From the NCBI GenBank assembly GCA_038329895.1, contig JBBQNM010000002.1, positions 1 through 64,000 on the forward strand: DNA of 64,000 bases. The letters run 5' to 3'. This stretch comes from Mayfieldus sp038329895. Its GTDB lineage: Bacteria > Actinomycetota > Thermoleophilia > Solirubrobacterales > 70-9. A program made the position numbers and the translations under genes. This document shows positions 15,682-23,815 of the stretch, in pieces (positions within the stretch are counted from its first letter, which is position 1; each line of letters opens with the position of its first letter). The notes beneath the pieces were generated by a model. That model ran no database searches. It was not told the origin of the DNA and saw only the letters and a program-made list of their open reading frames with translations.

Positions 15682-16641
15682 GTGTCCGAGCACTCGAGGT
15701 TTCGCAGCGAGCGCGGCCAGGCAAGCCCCGAATGGGTGGGACTCATCCTGCTGGTGGCGCTGCTGCTGGCCGGGGCGCTGGCCGGCCTCGGCCCGCTGCC
15801 ACTCGGCGTCTCGCTGGCGCGCACCGTCGCCGCCAAGCTGATCTGCGCGGTCGAGCTCTCCGACTCCTGCCAACGCGATCCGGAGCTGACTGCCGCCTAC
15901 GGCGCCGACCTGGCGTGGGCTGTGCGCGAACACGCGCCGATGACCTTCTACGAACACGGCATGCGGGCGCTGCCGGTGGACTTCCGCTCATGCCGCTCTT
16001 CCTCCTGCGGGGACGCCGCCGGCGAGGGAAGGGTTTGGCGCACGGACCGCGGCGGGCCGGCGACTGCCTTCGTGCACGTGATCGATTGTCGAGCGGGTGA
16101 GCCGGCGGCATTTGCGGGCGCGAATCGGCCCGCGGATTGCTCCGGCTCGCGGGCGGGCAACCTCTACATCCAGTACTGGCTCTACTACGCGGAGAGCGCC
16201 ACCCTGCGGGGAGTCCCGGTGGTGGGCGCGAAGGGCTACCACCTCGACGACTGGGAGAGCTACCAGGTGCGGGTCGGCCCGGACGGCGATAGCGACGCGC
16301 GCGCCTCCTCGCACAACGGCTACAACTACCGGCAGGGCGCCCAGGACTGGGGCTCGGACGCCGGCATCGGGATCGTGCGCGGCGCCAGCGAGCTGGTCGG
16401 CTTGCGCAATCACAACGGCTGGGGCCCGGACATCGGTTTTCTGTTCGTATCGGGTGGAAGCCACGCGGGAAGCGTGGCGGCCTTCCTCCCGAACTACTCG
16501 CGGCTCACGCCGCCCCGCCACCTCGCCCTGGTCCCGCTGGAACCGGTCGCGGCGGCCGAGCAACGCGCCCCGCATTTCGCGATTTCACCGCCCTGGTTGA
16601 AGGAGGTCTGGCGCGACCCGGAGGCGGAGGGGACGGGGTGA
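15682..16641 (+). CDS. Exported protein with prepilin/TadE-like N-terminus and a DWE-motif C-terminal domain
   Basis: A 319-residue protein. The N-terminus SERGQASPEWVGLILLVALL resembles the class III prepilin or TadE-type signal (basic residues, G-Q-A, then a Glu five residues into a hydrophobic helix). The large C-terminal domain contains LYIQYWLYYAESATLRG, GYHLDDWESYQVRVGPDG and ASSHNGYN (about residues 165-220). The H-x-DWE segment is reminiscent of Vps62- or NPP1-like secreted folds, but this is only a resemblance. Paired cysteines (about 57/66, 107/112, 136/152) fit an extracytoplasmic location. No operon partner is visible. Confidence 0.7.
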   Translation: MSEHSRFRSERGQASPEWVGLILLVALLLAGALAGLGPLPLGVSLARTVAAKLICAVELSDSCQRDPELTAAYGADLAWAVREHAPMTFYEHGMRALPVDFRSCRSSSCGDAAGEGRVWRTDRGGPATAFVHVIDCRAGEPAAFAGANRPADCSGSRAGNLYIQYWLYYAESATLRGVPVVGAKGYHLDDWESYQVRVGPDGDSDARASSHNGYNYRQGAQDWGSDAGIGIVRGASELVGLRNHNGWGPDIGFLFVSGGSHAGSVAAFLPNYSRLTPPRHLALVPLEPVAAAEQRAPHFAISPPWLKEVWRDPEAEGTG

Positions 16642-16661
16642 TCGTTCGCGGCGGCGGAACA

Positions 16662-16715
16662 AATTGCGGCGGCTTCGCCGCCTGACATGCCAGTGCCGCG
16701 GCGCAACGCCGCGGC
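16662..16715. repeat. Bipartite palindromic element, copy R3
   Basis: Inverted orientation. Core AATTGCGGCGGCTTCGCCGC (16662-16681), then CTGACATGCCAGT, then a second hairpin GCCGCGGCG (16695-16703) with CGCCGCGGC (16707-16715). It lies between the convergent genes ending at 16641 and 16722, as expected for a bidirectional terminator. Confidence 0.78.
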
Positions 16716-16721
16716 CCCCAC

Positions 16722-17489
16722 CTACTTTGGCGGCATCCGCAGGGCGCCGTCGAGGCGGATCGTCTCCCCGTTGATCATCGGGTTGCGGACGATCTCGAGT
16801 GCCAACGAGGCGTATTCGTCCGGCTGCCCGAGCCGGCTCGGAAATGGGATCGCCGCTCCCAGGTCGTCGCGGCGATCCTGCGGCAGCGCCGCCAGCATCG
16901 GCGTGTCGAAGGTACCCGGGGCGATCGTCGCCACCCGTACCCCGCGCGAGGCCATGTCGCGGGCGGCGGGGAGCGTCAGCCCGACGACCCCGGCTTTGGA
17001 GGACGCGTAGGCGGCCTGGCCGATCTGGCCGTCGAAGGCGGCGATCGAGGCGGTGTTGACGCATACGCCGCGCTCTTCGCCAACGTCGGGTTCGTTGGCG
17101 TTCATCGCGTCGCAGGCGAGCCGCAGCACGTTAAAGGTGCCGATCAGGTTCACCCCGATCACCTTCGAATAGATGTCGAGGTCGTGGGGCCCCTGCTTGC
17201 CGGAGACCCGTCCCGCCCAGCCGACCCCGGCGCAGCAGACTGAGATCCGCAGTCCGCCGTCGGCACCGGCGGCGGACTCGACCGCCGCCCCCACGGCCTC
17301 GGCGTCGGTGACGTCGGTCTCGGCGAAGCTAGCCGTGTCGCCAAGCTCGGAGGCCAGCGCCTCGCCCAGCTCGGCGTTGAGGTCGGCGATCACGATGCGG
17401 GCCCCGGCCTCGTTCAGGGCGCGCGCGGTCGCCGCCCCCAGCCCGGAGGCGCCGCCCGCCACCAATGCCCCTGCGCCCTCGATCTTCAT
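16722..17489 (-). CDS. SDR-family oxidoreductase (3-hydroxyacyl-CoA dehydrogenase type 2-like)
   Basis: A 255-residue short-chain dehydrogenase. Cofactor motif GGASGLGAATA (about 12-22), DLNAELG after the second strand with Asp36 favouring NAD, CCAG at 85-88 in place of NNAG, and the catalytic Ser148, Tyr161 and Lys165 (YASSK), with Asn114. Overall pattern (TIAPGTFDTPMLAALP, DEYASLALEIVRNPMINGE) is close to HSD17B10-like 3-hydroxyacyl-CoA dehydrogenases, suggesting beta-oxidation of a branched or short acyl-CoA. TAGGGT at 17504..17499 lies nine bases before the ATG. Confidence 0.92.
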   Translation of the reverse strand: MKIEGAGALVAGGASGLGAATARALNEAGARIVIADLNAELGEALASELGDTASFAETDVTDAEAVGAAVESAAGADGGLRISVCCAGVGWAGRVSGKQGPHDLDIYSKVIGVNLIGTFNVLRLACDAMNANEPDVGEERGVCVNTASIAAFDGQIGQAAYASSKAGVVGLTLPAARDMASRGVRVATIAPGTFDTPMLAALPQDRRDDLGAAIPFPSRLGQPDEYASLALEIVRNPMINGETIRLDGALRMPPK

Positions 17490-17498
17490 CGTCGATGG

Positions 17499-17504
17499 AC
17501 CCTA
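17499..17504 (-). promoter_or_regulatory. -10 element TAGGGT before the SDR gene
   Basis: TANNNT hexamer nine bases before the ATG at 17489, consistent with a leaderless or near-leaderless transcript. Confidence 0.4.
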
Positions 17505-17594
17505 TTGAACGATCGCCCGATGCCCCAGAGGCGTTGATCCCCTTTTCACAAACCGGCTGATCCGGGTCTATAGAGTCTTCGCATCGCTCCCGAG

Positions 17595-18806
17595 GTGATC
17601 GCAAGCACCAAGGAAGGGATCAGTACCCGGCTGTCAGAGGCGCGTGAGCGCTCTCTCTTGCTGCTCGAGCCCCTCGACGACGAGCAGCTCAACCGGGTCT
17701 ACTCCCCAATCCTCAGCCCACTGGCCTGGGACCTTGGGCACATCGCCAACTTCGAAGAGCTGTGGCTGGCGCAGACGATCGGCGGCCGCGAGTCGCTGCA
17801 CGGCGACTTGGGCCGCTTCTACGACGCGATCGAGAACCCCCGCAAGACGCGCGGCGAGCTGCCGATCCTGCGCGACGCGGATCTGCGCTCCTATCTGGAG
17901 GAGGTGCGTGAGCGCACGCTGGAGGTCCTCGACGAGGTCGATCTCGACGGCGCCGACGACCCGCTGCTGCGCGACGGCTTCGCCTACGAGATGCTGATCG
18001 CGCACGAGCATCAGCACAACGAAACGATGCTGCAGCTCATTCAGATGGTCGAGCGCTACGAGCCGGTTCGCACCGACCCCGACCCGGCCACCGAGCCGGT
18101 TGACGAAGGCCCGGAGATGGTCTTGGTCGAGGGAGGCGAGTACGAGATCGGGGCTGGGGAGGCGGGATTCGCCTACGACAACGAACGGCCCCGCCACCCG
18201 GTCGAGCTGCAGCCCTTCTGGATCGACCGCACCCCGGTCACCGATGGCCAGTACGCCGAGTTCGTGGACGAGACTGGGGCGGAGCCGCCGATGCACTGGG
18301 AGCGCGACGGGGAGGGCGGCTGGGTTCGCTCGGCGATGGGCAGGTCGGAGCCGCTGGCGCCCGAGCAGCCGGTGGTCCACGTCTCCTGGCACGACGCCGA
18401 CGCGTTCGCTCGCTGGTCCGGCAAGCGGCTGCCGACCGAGGAGGAGTGGGAGGCGGCCTGCGCGGGAGCCGACCGCGAGCGGGCGAATCTCGACCACCTT
18501 GCCTTCGGCACCGCTGCAGCGGGCGCCTATGCCGATGCGGCCAGCGACTGTGGGGCCGTGCAGATGCTCGGCGACGTCTGGGAGTGGACCGCGTCGGAGT
18601 TCCGCGCCTACCCCGGCTTCGAGGCCTTCCCGTACCCCGAGTACTCACAGGTCTTCTTCGGTGAGCAGTACAAGGTCCTGCGCGGCGGGGCATGGGCAAC
18701 CCGCACCAACGTTATTCGCCCCAGCTTCCGTAACTGGGACCTGCCCGAGCGACGGCAGATCTTCGCCGGCATGCGCTGTGCGAAAGACGCCTCAAGACGG
18801 ACCTGA
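17595..18806 (+). CDS. egtB: Ergothioneine biosynthesis protein EgtB (iron sulfoxide synthase)
   Basis: A 403-residue non-haem iron enzyme that joins trimethylhistidine (hercynine) to a thiol using oxygen. An N-terminal DinB-like domain supplies iron ligands: His49 in DLGHIANFEE, and His137/His141 in the HEHQH segment. The C-terminal formylglycine-generating-enzyme-like domain shows VLVEGGEYEIG (about 178), WIDRTPVTDGQYAEFV, PVVHVSWHDADAFARWSGKRLPTEEEWE (pieces) and VLRGGAWATRTNVIRPSFRNW. The start is the first codon of the frame (GTG, with GAGG just before). TAGAGT at 17571-17576 is a possible -10. It pairs with egtD 42 bases downstream. Confidence 0.95.
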   Translation: MIASTKEGISTRLSEARERSLLLLEPLDDEQLNRVYSPILSPLAWDLGHIANFEELWLAQTIGGRESLHGDLGRFYDAIENPRKTRGELPILRDADLRSYLEEVRERTLEVLDEVDLDGADDPLLRDGFAYEMLIAHEHQHNETMLQLIQMVERYEPVRTDPDPATEPVDEGPEMVLVEGGEYEIGAGEAGFAYDNERPRHPVELQPFWIDRTPVTDGQYAEFVDETGAEPPMHWERDGEGGWVRSAMGRSEPLAPEQPVVHVSWHDADAFARWSGKRLPTEEEWEAACAGADRERANLDHLAFGTAAAGAYADAASDCGAVQMLGDVWEWTASEFRAYPGFEAFPYPEYSQVFFGEQYKVLRGGAWATRTNVIRPSFRNWDLPERRQIFAGMRCAKDASRRT

Positions 18807-18848
18807 TCCGTAACGAACGCCGGCGCGCAGGGACTCGTAACCACCAGC

Positions 18849-19844
18849 ATGGAATCCCCGGCAACAACCGACCGCATCAGCGTCGAAGTCCACCTGTCGC
18901 CAGGAGGTCCGCTTTCGGGAATGGCCGCCGACGTACGCGCCGGGCTGACCAGGCCGTTCAAGGAGCTCTCGCCACGCTACTTCTATGACGAGCGCGGCTC
19001 GCAGCTGTTCGAGGACATAACTGAGCTGCCCGAGTATTACCCGACCCGCTGCGAGCGGGAGATCCTCGAGACCAGATCGGCGGAGATCTGCGAGGCGGCC
19101 AACTCCCCCGCGACGCTGATCGAGCTCGGCTCTGGCTCCGCCGAGAAGACCCGGGTGCTGCTGGATGCGATGCTCGACGCCTGTTGCCTGGAGACCTATT
19201 GCCCGGTCGACATCTCCGAGGAGATCACGAGGGACACGGCCGAGCGGATCGCCGCCGAGTACGACGGCATCGCGGTTCGGGGGCTGGTTTGCGACTTCGA
19301 GCTCGACCTGGAGCGGATCCCGGTCGCGGCGCCCAGGGTGATCGCCCTGCTGGGCGGGACGATCGGCAACTTCGAGCCCCAGCAGAGGGCGGGCTTCCTG
19401 CGCCGGATCTCAAACCTGCTCGGACCCGAGGACCGCTTCCTGCTCGGGACCGACCTGGTCAAGGATCCCGCCACCCTCGAGGCCGCCTACAACGATTCGC
19501 AGGGCATTACCGCCGACTTCAATAAGAACGTGCTCTCGGTCCTGAACCGCGAGCTCGACGCCGACTTCGACCCCGACGCGTTCGAGCACGTCGCCCGCTG
19601 GGACCCGGAGAACCTCTGGATCGACATCAGGCTGCGCTCGCTCACCAACCAGGTGGTCAACGTCCCGGCGCTCGACATGCTCGTCGCGTTCAGCGCCGGC
19701 GAGGAGATGCGGACCGAGATCTCGACCAAGTTCGCGCGCCCCGGTCTGGAGGGAATCTACGCGGAAGCCGGCCTCGAGCTGACCGACTGGTGGACCGACG
19801 CCGACGGCCTCTACGCGCTCAGCCTCGCCCGCGTGGCGGACTAG
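18849..19844 (+). CDS. egtD: L-histidine N-alpha-methyltransferase EgtD
   Basis: A 331-residue SAM enzyme that trimethylates histidine to hercynine, the first ergothioneine step. Family blocks: LSPRYFYDERGSQLFEDITELPEYYPTRCE (in two parts, about residues 40-67), SAM site IELGSGSAEKTRVLLDAM (about 93-110), YCPVDISEEI and ALLGGTIGNFEPQQ. Length matches mycobacterial EgtD (321). It follows egtB in the same direction. No egtA, egtC or egtE is next to the pair, which resembles the compact egtBD arrangement of many bacteria. Confidence 0.96.
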   Translation: MESPATTDRISVEVHLSPGGPLSGMAADVRAGLTRPFKELSPRYFYDERGSQLFEDITELPEYYPTRCEREILETRSAEICEAANSPATLIELGSGSAEKTRVLLDAMLDACCLETYCPVDISEEITRDTAERIAAEYDGIAVRGLVCDFELDLERIPVAAPRVIALLGGTIGNFEPQQRAGFLRRISNLLGPEDRFLLGTDLVKDPATLEAAYNDSQGITADFNKNVLSVLNRELDADFDPDAFEHVARWDPENLWIDIRLRSLTNQVVNVPALDMLVAFSAGEEMRTEISTKFARPGLEGIYAEAGLELTDWWTDADGLYALSLARVAD

Positions 19845-19861
19845 CCGCCTAGTTGATGCTG

Positions 19862-19943
19862 GCCGGCGCGTTGCGCGCCGGGCGTACTGGGCGGTGCCGC
19901 CAGGCGCCGCCACCGACATGTCAGGCGGCGAAGCCGCCGCAAT
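19862..19943. repeat. Composite palindromic element, copy R4
   Basis: Three hairpins in a row: GCCGGCGCG with CGCGCCGG (19862-19881), GGCGGTGCC with GGCGCCGCC (19890-19911, one mismatch), and the core CATGTCAGGCGGCGAAGCCG (from 19917). It separates the convergent egtD and luciferase-like genes and runs into the latter's stop codon (19945..19943). Confidence 0.78.
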
Positions 19944-20878
19944 TAATGCGGCGCCAGCGCCTCGATCGTTTCGCCGAACTTGTCCGGCGTTGTGATCGGC
20001 AGCAGCACCGGCAGCGTCACTCCGCCTTCGACGTAGGCGGCGAGCCGCTCGTGAATCTGCTCCGGAGTCCCGAAGATGAACGTGTCGGCGATCAGGTCCC
20101 AGGGCGCGGCGGCCATGGCGCGCTCGCGGTCGCGGGCATCCCAGGCCTCGCACATTTCCGCGATCTGATCGCCGTAACCGAGCCAGCGGAAGAAATTGGC
20201 GTAGACGGGGACGGTCACGTAGGAGGCGAACATGAAGCGGGCCAGCGGCTCGACCTGCTCGCGCTCTCCCGGAAGGCAGAAGAAGCGGCACAGCAGCTCG
20301 AAGCCCTCGGGTGAACCGTCGAGCTGCTCGACCACCTGCGGCAGCCCAGCCAGCGGCAGGTAGTTGGTGAAGGCGCCGTCGCCCTTCTCGACCGCCAGCT
20401 TCAGCATCTTGCCGCGCAGCGCCGCGAGCACGATCGGCACTCGCTCGGCCGGGGCCTTCTCGAGCTTGAAGCCGGTCTCGGTGCGGTCGCCGTCCAGCGC
20501 CGTGCGCAGGAAGTCGATCGACTCAGAGACCCGGGTCAGCGGTTGCGAGAAGTCCATCGCGTTCCAGCCCGAGACGATGCGGTCCGATGAGGCGCCGATG
20601 CCGAGCACGAAGCGTCCCCCCGATGCGTCCGCCAGCGCCGCCGTCTGCTGGGCGAGCAGCGCCGGCCCCCGGGTCATCACCCCGACGATCCCGGTGCCAA
20701 GCCGGGCGCGGTCGGTCCAGGCGGCGGCGAGGGCGAGCGGGGTGAAGCCGTCCGGCCCGTTGGTCTCGCCCGACCAGAGGTCGGTGTAGCCGGCCGCCTC
20801 GGCGCGGCGCACGTGCTCCTCGTGGTCGGCCAGCGGAAGCTGCGGAAGCGGCAGCGTCAATCCCCAGCGGCTGGCCAT
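19943..20878 (-). CDS. LLM-class (luciferase-like) F420-dependent oxidoreductase, second copy
   Basis: A 311-residue luciferase-like TIM-barrel protein, more divergent from the copy at 10678. Visible: WGLTLPLPQLPLADHEEHVRRAEAAGYTDLWSGE in pieces at the N-terminus, LGTGIVGVMTRGPALLAQQTAALADASGGRF (about 62-92) and VLGIGASSDRIVSGWN. The C-terminal TFIFGTPEQIHERLAAYVEGGVT is the common end of F420-dependent members. The ATG at 20878 is chosen over an upstream frame extension because TAGGGT (20892..20887) lies eight bases before it and the homology starts there. Substrate unknown. Confidence 0.88.
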   Translation of the reverse strand: MASRWGLTLPLPQLPLADHEEHVRRAEAAGYTDLWSGETNGPDGFTPLALAAAWTDRARLGTGIVGVMTRGPALLAQQTAALADASGGRFVLGIGASSDRIVSGWNAMDFSQPLTRVSESIDFLRTALDGDRTETGFKLEKAPAERVPIVLAALRGKMLKLAVEKGDGAFTNYLPLAGLPQVVEQLDGSPEGFELLCRFFCLPGEREQVEPLARFMFASYVTVPVYANFFRWLGYGDQIAEMCEAWDARDRERAMAAAPWDLIADTFIFGTPEQIHERLAAYVEGGVTLPVLLPITTPDKFGETIEALAPH

Positions 20879-20886
20879 GGCGCCGC

Positions 20887-20892
20887 ACCCTA
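20887..20892 (-). promoter_or_regulatory. -10 element TAGGGT, probable leaderless promoter
   Basis: TANNNT hexamer eight bases before the ATG at 20878; forms a divergent pair with the element at 20935. Confidence 0.45.
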
Positions 20893-20934
20893 TAACGGAG
20901 CTGCGGACCGCCCCGGAGAGGTCCACGCATCGGA

Positions 20935-20940
20935 TAGGCT
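20935..20940 (+). promoter_or_regulatory. -10 element TAGGCT, probable leaderless promoter
   Basis: TANNNT hexamer seven bases before the GTG at 20948, giving a transcription start at about the first coding base. Confidence 0.5.
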
Positions 20941-20947
20941 CGCCCAC

Positions 20948-21439
20948 GTGGGGAAACAGGAGGAGACCCGCCTGCAGCGGTCCGAGCTGGTCGGCCTCGC
21001 GTCAGCGGCCCTGCTCATAGTTGCCCTGTTCTTGCCCTGGTTCTCGCTCAGCCACACGCCCGAGCGGATCAAGCAGGGCGCCTGGATCTGCGGGGTCGGC
21101 CACTACGACTGCAGCGGCTGGGCGACGTTCCCGATCGCCCGCTGGCTGTTCCTCCTGGCGGCGGCGGCGCCGGTGATCCTCACCTACTTCATCTTCACCA
21201 GCCAGAAGGGCAAGTACCCGACCGGGGAGGCCACGATGACCACCGGCCTCGCGGTGGTCGTGCTGGTCGGTTTCAACGGCATCGTCTCCAAGCCCGGCAG
21301 CGGGATTCAGTTCGGGATCGGCCTCGAGCCCGCGTACTTCCTGGCGATCCTTGCGGGCCTGGTGATGGCGGGGGCAGGCGCAGCTCGTTCGCTGGAGTCC
21401 GGCGGCGGCGCGGAGCGAAAACCGCCAGCCACCTTCTAG
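20948..21439 (+). CDS. Four-helix membrane protein of unknown function
   Basis: A 163-residue protein with four predicted helices: LVGLASAALLIVALFLPWFSL (about 14-34), WLFLLAAAAPVILTYFIF (about 67-84), MTTGLAVVVLVGFNGIV and YFLAILAGLVMAGAGAA. The first loop has two cysteines (ICGVGHYDCSGW) and a conserved-looking FLPWFSL. This four-helix plan is common among uncharacterised actinobacterial proteins. The GTG start is supported by TAGGCT seven bases upstream. It is ten bases from glpX, but glpX has its own -10 candidate. Confidence 0.7.
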   Translation: MGKQEETRLQRSELVGLASAALLIVALFLPWFSLSHTPERIKQGAWICGVGHYDCSGWATFPIARWLFLLAAAAPVILTYFIFTSQKGKYPTGEATMTTGLAVVVLVGFNGIVSKPGSGIQFGIGLEPAYFLAILAGLVMAGAGAARSLESGGGAERKPPATF

Positions 21440-21442
21440 CCT
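21437..21442 (+). promoter_or_regulatory. -10 element TAGCCT before glpX
   Basis: TANNNT hexamer seven bases before the ATG at 21450; it includes the stop codon of the preceding gene. Confidence 0.42.
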
Positions 21443-21449
21443 CTCCGCC

Positions 21450-22466
21450 ATGGGCGTTATCTCCCACGATGTCCGCTCCGGCGCCAAGCCGGACCGCAAC
21501 CTCGCGCTCGAGCTGGTGCGCGTCACCGAGGCGGCCGCGCTGGCCGCCGCGCGCTGGGTCGGCCGCGGCGACAAGGAAGCCGCTGACCAGGCGGCGGTGG
21601 ACGCGATGCGACTGATGATGCACACGGTCCCGATGGACGGGATCGTGGTGATCGGCGAAGGGGAGAAAGACGAGGCGCCGATGCTCTACAACGGCGAGAG
21701 CATCGGCGACGGAAGCCCGCCGGTGGTCGACATCGCCGTCGACCCGCTGGAGGGCACGACGCTGACGGCCCAGGGGCAGCCCGCGGCTCTAGCGGTGGTT
21801 GCGCTGGCGGAGCGGGGCACGATGTTCGACCCCGGGCCCTGCGTCTACATGGAGAAGTTGGCCGGGGGCCCACAGATCGCCGATTGCCTCAGCCTCGATG
21901 ACAGCCTCACCGAAGTGATCGAGCGGGTCGCCGAACGCAAGGGTGTCGGGGTCGGCGACATCACGGTGATCATGCTCGACCGCGAGCGCCACAAGGACGG
22001 CGTCGCGGAGGTCCGCGATGTCGGTGCTCGCATCCGTTTCATCAGCGACGGCGACGTCTCGGCGGCGCTTCAGGCGGTCTCCGAGGCCAGGGGCGTCGAC
22101 CTCTTGTGGGGGATCGGCGGCACGCCGGAGGGGGTTCTCTCAGCCGCCGCGATCAAGTGCCTCGGGGGCCAGCTGTTGGGGCGGCTGTGGCCGCGCAACG
22201 ACGAGGAGCGCAAGGCCGCGGAGGCGGGGTACGACCTCGGCGAAGTGCTCGACGTCGATCGCCTGGTGGGCGGCGGCGACGTGTTCTTCGCCGCAACCGG
22301 GGTCACCGACGGCGATCTGCTCGACGGCGTTCGCTATCTCGGCGACGGCCACGCGACTACCGAGTCGCTGGTGATGCGCTCGCGGTCCGGCACGGTGCGG
22401 ACTGTGCAGGCGCGCCACGATCGGGCGAAGCTGCGCGAGATCACCGGCAGCCAAATCTACGGCTAA
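21450..22466 (+). CDS. glpX: Class II fructose-1,6-bisphosphatase (GlpX)
   Basis: A 338-residue gluconeogenic phosphatase, the usual FBPase of Actinobacteria. It shows metal and substrate motifs of the lithium-sensitive phosphatase fold: VVIGEGEKDEAPMLYNGE (about 66-83), DIAVDPLEGTTLTA (about 92-105) and LLWGIGGTPEGVLSAAAIKC (about 215-234). Length is as in M. tuberculosis GlpX. The C-terminal HATTESLVMRSRSGTVR is also typical. Convergent with the YihY gene 12 bases away. Confidence 0.95.
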   Translation: MGVISHDVRSGAKPDRNLALELVRVTEAAALAAARWVGRGDKEAADQAAVDAMRLMMHTVPMDGIVVIGEGEKDEAPMLYNGESIGDGSPPVVDIAVDPLEGTTLTAQGQPAALAVVALAERGTMFDPGPCVYMEKLAGGPQIADCLSLDDSLTEVIERVAERKGVGVGDITVIMLDRERHKDGVAEVRDVGARIRFISDGDVSAALQAVSEARGVDLLWGIGGTPEGVLSAAAIKCLGGQLLGRLWPRNDEERKAAEAGYDLGEVLDVDRLVGGGDVFFAATGVTDGDLLDGVRYLGDGHATTESLVMRSRSGTVRTVQARHDRAKLREITGSQIYG

Positions 22467-22478
22467 GCCGAACCGCGG

Positions 22479-23408
22479 CTACCCGGGCATCCGCCCGACT
22501 TCGGGCAGCGAGCCGGTGTCGTGCACCTCGTGGCGCACTGCGTTGATCACCGCGCCCGCCAGGATGGAGAGGCTGAGCGCGTAGAACCAGAGCAGCGCGA
22601 TGAGGACGAAGCCCACGGTGGAGCCGAAGCGGCTGAGGCTGGAGACGTTTGCGAGGTAGAACGGGAAGGCCCAATTGGCGAGGCTGGTGGTGGCGGTCAC
22701 GAACAGCGCCCCTGGCCACACCGCTCGCCACGGCATGTGTCCCTTGGGAACGGCCCAGAAGATCACGCAGCAGACGAGGAAGGTCAGCGACAGGGCAGCG
22801 ATGATCAGCAGGATGTTGTCGACGGCGCGAATGTGGGAGAGCCCGAACGGAAGGTCGTTGGTGCTCGCCACCAGCGATCCCTCGACGGCCGGCAGGACCA
22901 CGCTGGCGCCGAGGAACAGGAAGACGACGATCAGCATCACGAAGGCGAAGCGCTTCTGCTCGACCCAGCCACGGCATTCGACGTGGTAGATGCGGCAGAA
23001 GGCGGTGTCCATGGCCCCCCAGAACGAGGCGCCAATCCACAGCGAGCCGACCGCGGCGACGACGCCAAATGTCGTCGAGTTGTCACGGATGCGGTTCAAC
23101 ACGTCGGTGAGCGTGTGCTGCTCGACGTTCGGGAACAGGCGCTGCAGATCGAGCAGGATGCTGGTCTCGACGTCCGTGCTGCGCAGCACCTGGCCGAAGA
23201 CGAAGAGGACCAGGAGCACGAACGGGAAGACCGCGAGCAGCAGGTTGTAGGCGACCATCGCCGACAGACCGGTGATGTTCTCGCGGTAGGCCCGGTGCCA
23301 GAAGGCGACCAGGTAGGCCCGTAGCCGATGCTCTCTCGGCGACCGCGTCGGCGTCGTAGCCGAGGGTCGATCCGCGGCCGAGCCCTGGCACGGCCGCGTG
23401 GCCGCCAT
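22479..23408 (-). CDS. YihY/BrkB-family inner membrane protein
   Basis: A 309-residue membrane protein with about six helices. Family sequence includes ITGLSAMVAYNLLLAVFPFVL (about 40-60), a soluble segment with LTDVLNRIRDNSTTFGVVAAVGSLWIGA in pieces, the GAMDTAFCRIYHVECRGWVEQKR block (about 130-152) and SSLSRFGSTVGFVLIALLWFY near the C-terminus. Formerly called ribonuclease BN by mistake; the true function of the family is unknown. The ATG shares a base with the stop of the small gene at 23408 (TGATG), implying coupled translation. Confidence 0.9.
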   Translation of the reverse strand: MAATRPCQGSAADRPSATTPTRSPREHRLRAYLVAFWHRAYRENITGLSAMVAYNLLLAVFPFVLLVLFVFGQVLRSTDVETSILLDLQRLFPNVEQHTLTDVLNRIRDNSTTFGVVAAVGSLWIGASFWGAMDTAFCRIYHVECRGWVEQKRFAFVMLIVVFLFLGASVVLPAVEGSLVASTNDLPFGLSHIRAVDNILLIIAALSLTFLVCCVIFWAVPKGHMPWRAVWPGALFVTATTSLANWAFPFYLANVSSLSRFGSTVGFVLIALLWFYALSLSILAGAVINAVRHEVHDTGSLPEVGRMPG

Positions 23409-23779
23409 CAGCGCCCCACAACCCTCCCGAGGCCGCCGACGGCGCGGCCGGCGAGCTTCAATCCCGCCGCTGCGGCACCCGCCGCAAGCTTGGCACCGGC
23501 TTGTGCCAGCTGCTCGAGCTCGGCGAGCTCGGAGCGCGAATCCTCGCTCGGCGATTCGGCGGCCGGTTCGGTGCGGGCTTTCTGGGCAGCCGCGCGGGCG
23601 CCAGCGCGCCGCGGGCTCTCGATGTTCGGACGGCGCCTGGGCAGGCTCCCGAGGACCTCCTTACCGTCTTCAGCATCGGGCGTCACAAGAGGAGCGAGCG
23701 TAACAATCTGCTCCGCTGGTGTTCGATCTTTTCCCCACGGACTTGGGTTTCGGGGGCCGGCACCGATACTTCCGCGCAA
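23408..23779 (-). CDS. Small hypothetical protein co-translated with YihY
   Basis: A protein of up to 123 residues, rich in Ala, Arg and Glu, with an amphipathic C-terminus (LEQLAQAGAKLAAGAAAAGL). The central LGSLPRRRPNIESPRRA is its most distinctive piece. The stop overlaps the YihY start by one base, so it is likely real, but its own start is unsure: the ATG at 23779 gives the longest form and a GTG before TPDAEDGKEV gives a shorter one. I do not recognise a family. It is divergent from the rpoD promoter region. Confidence 0.5.
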   Translation of the reverse strand: MRGSIGAGPRNPSPWGKDRTPAEQIVTLAPLVTPDAEDGKEVLGSLPRRRPNIESPRRAGARAAAQKARTEPAAESPSEDSRSELAELEQLAQAGAKLAAGAAAAGLKLAGRAVGGLGRVVGR

Positions 23780-23815
23780 AACGCCGATTTTGGCTTGAAA
23801 TCAGGGTGTCAGGCA

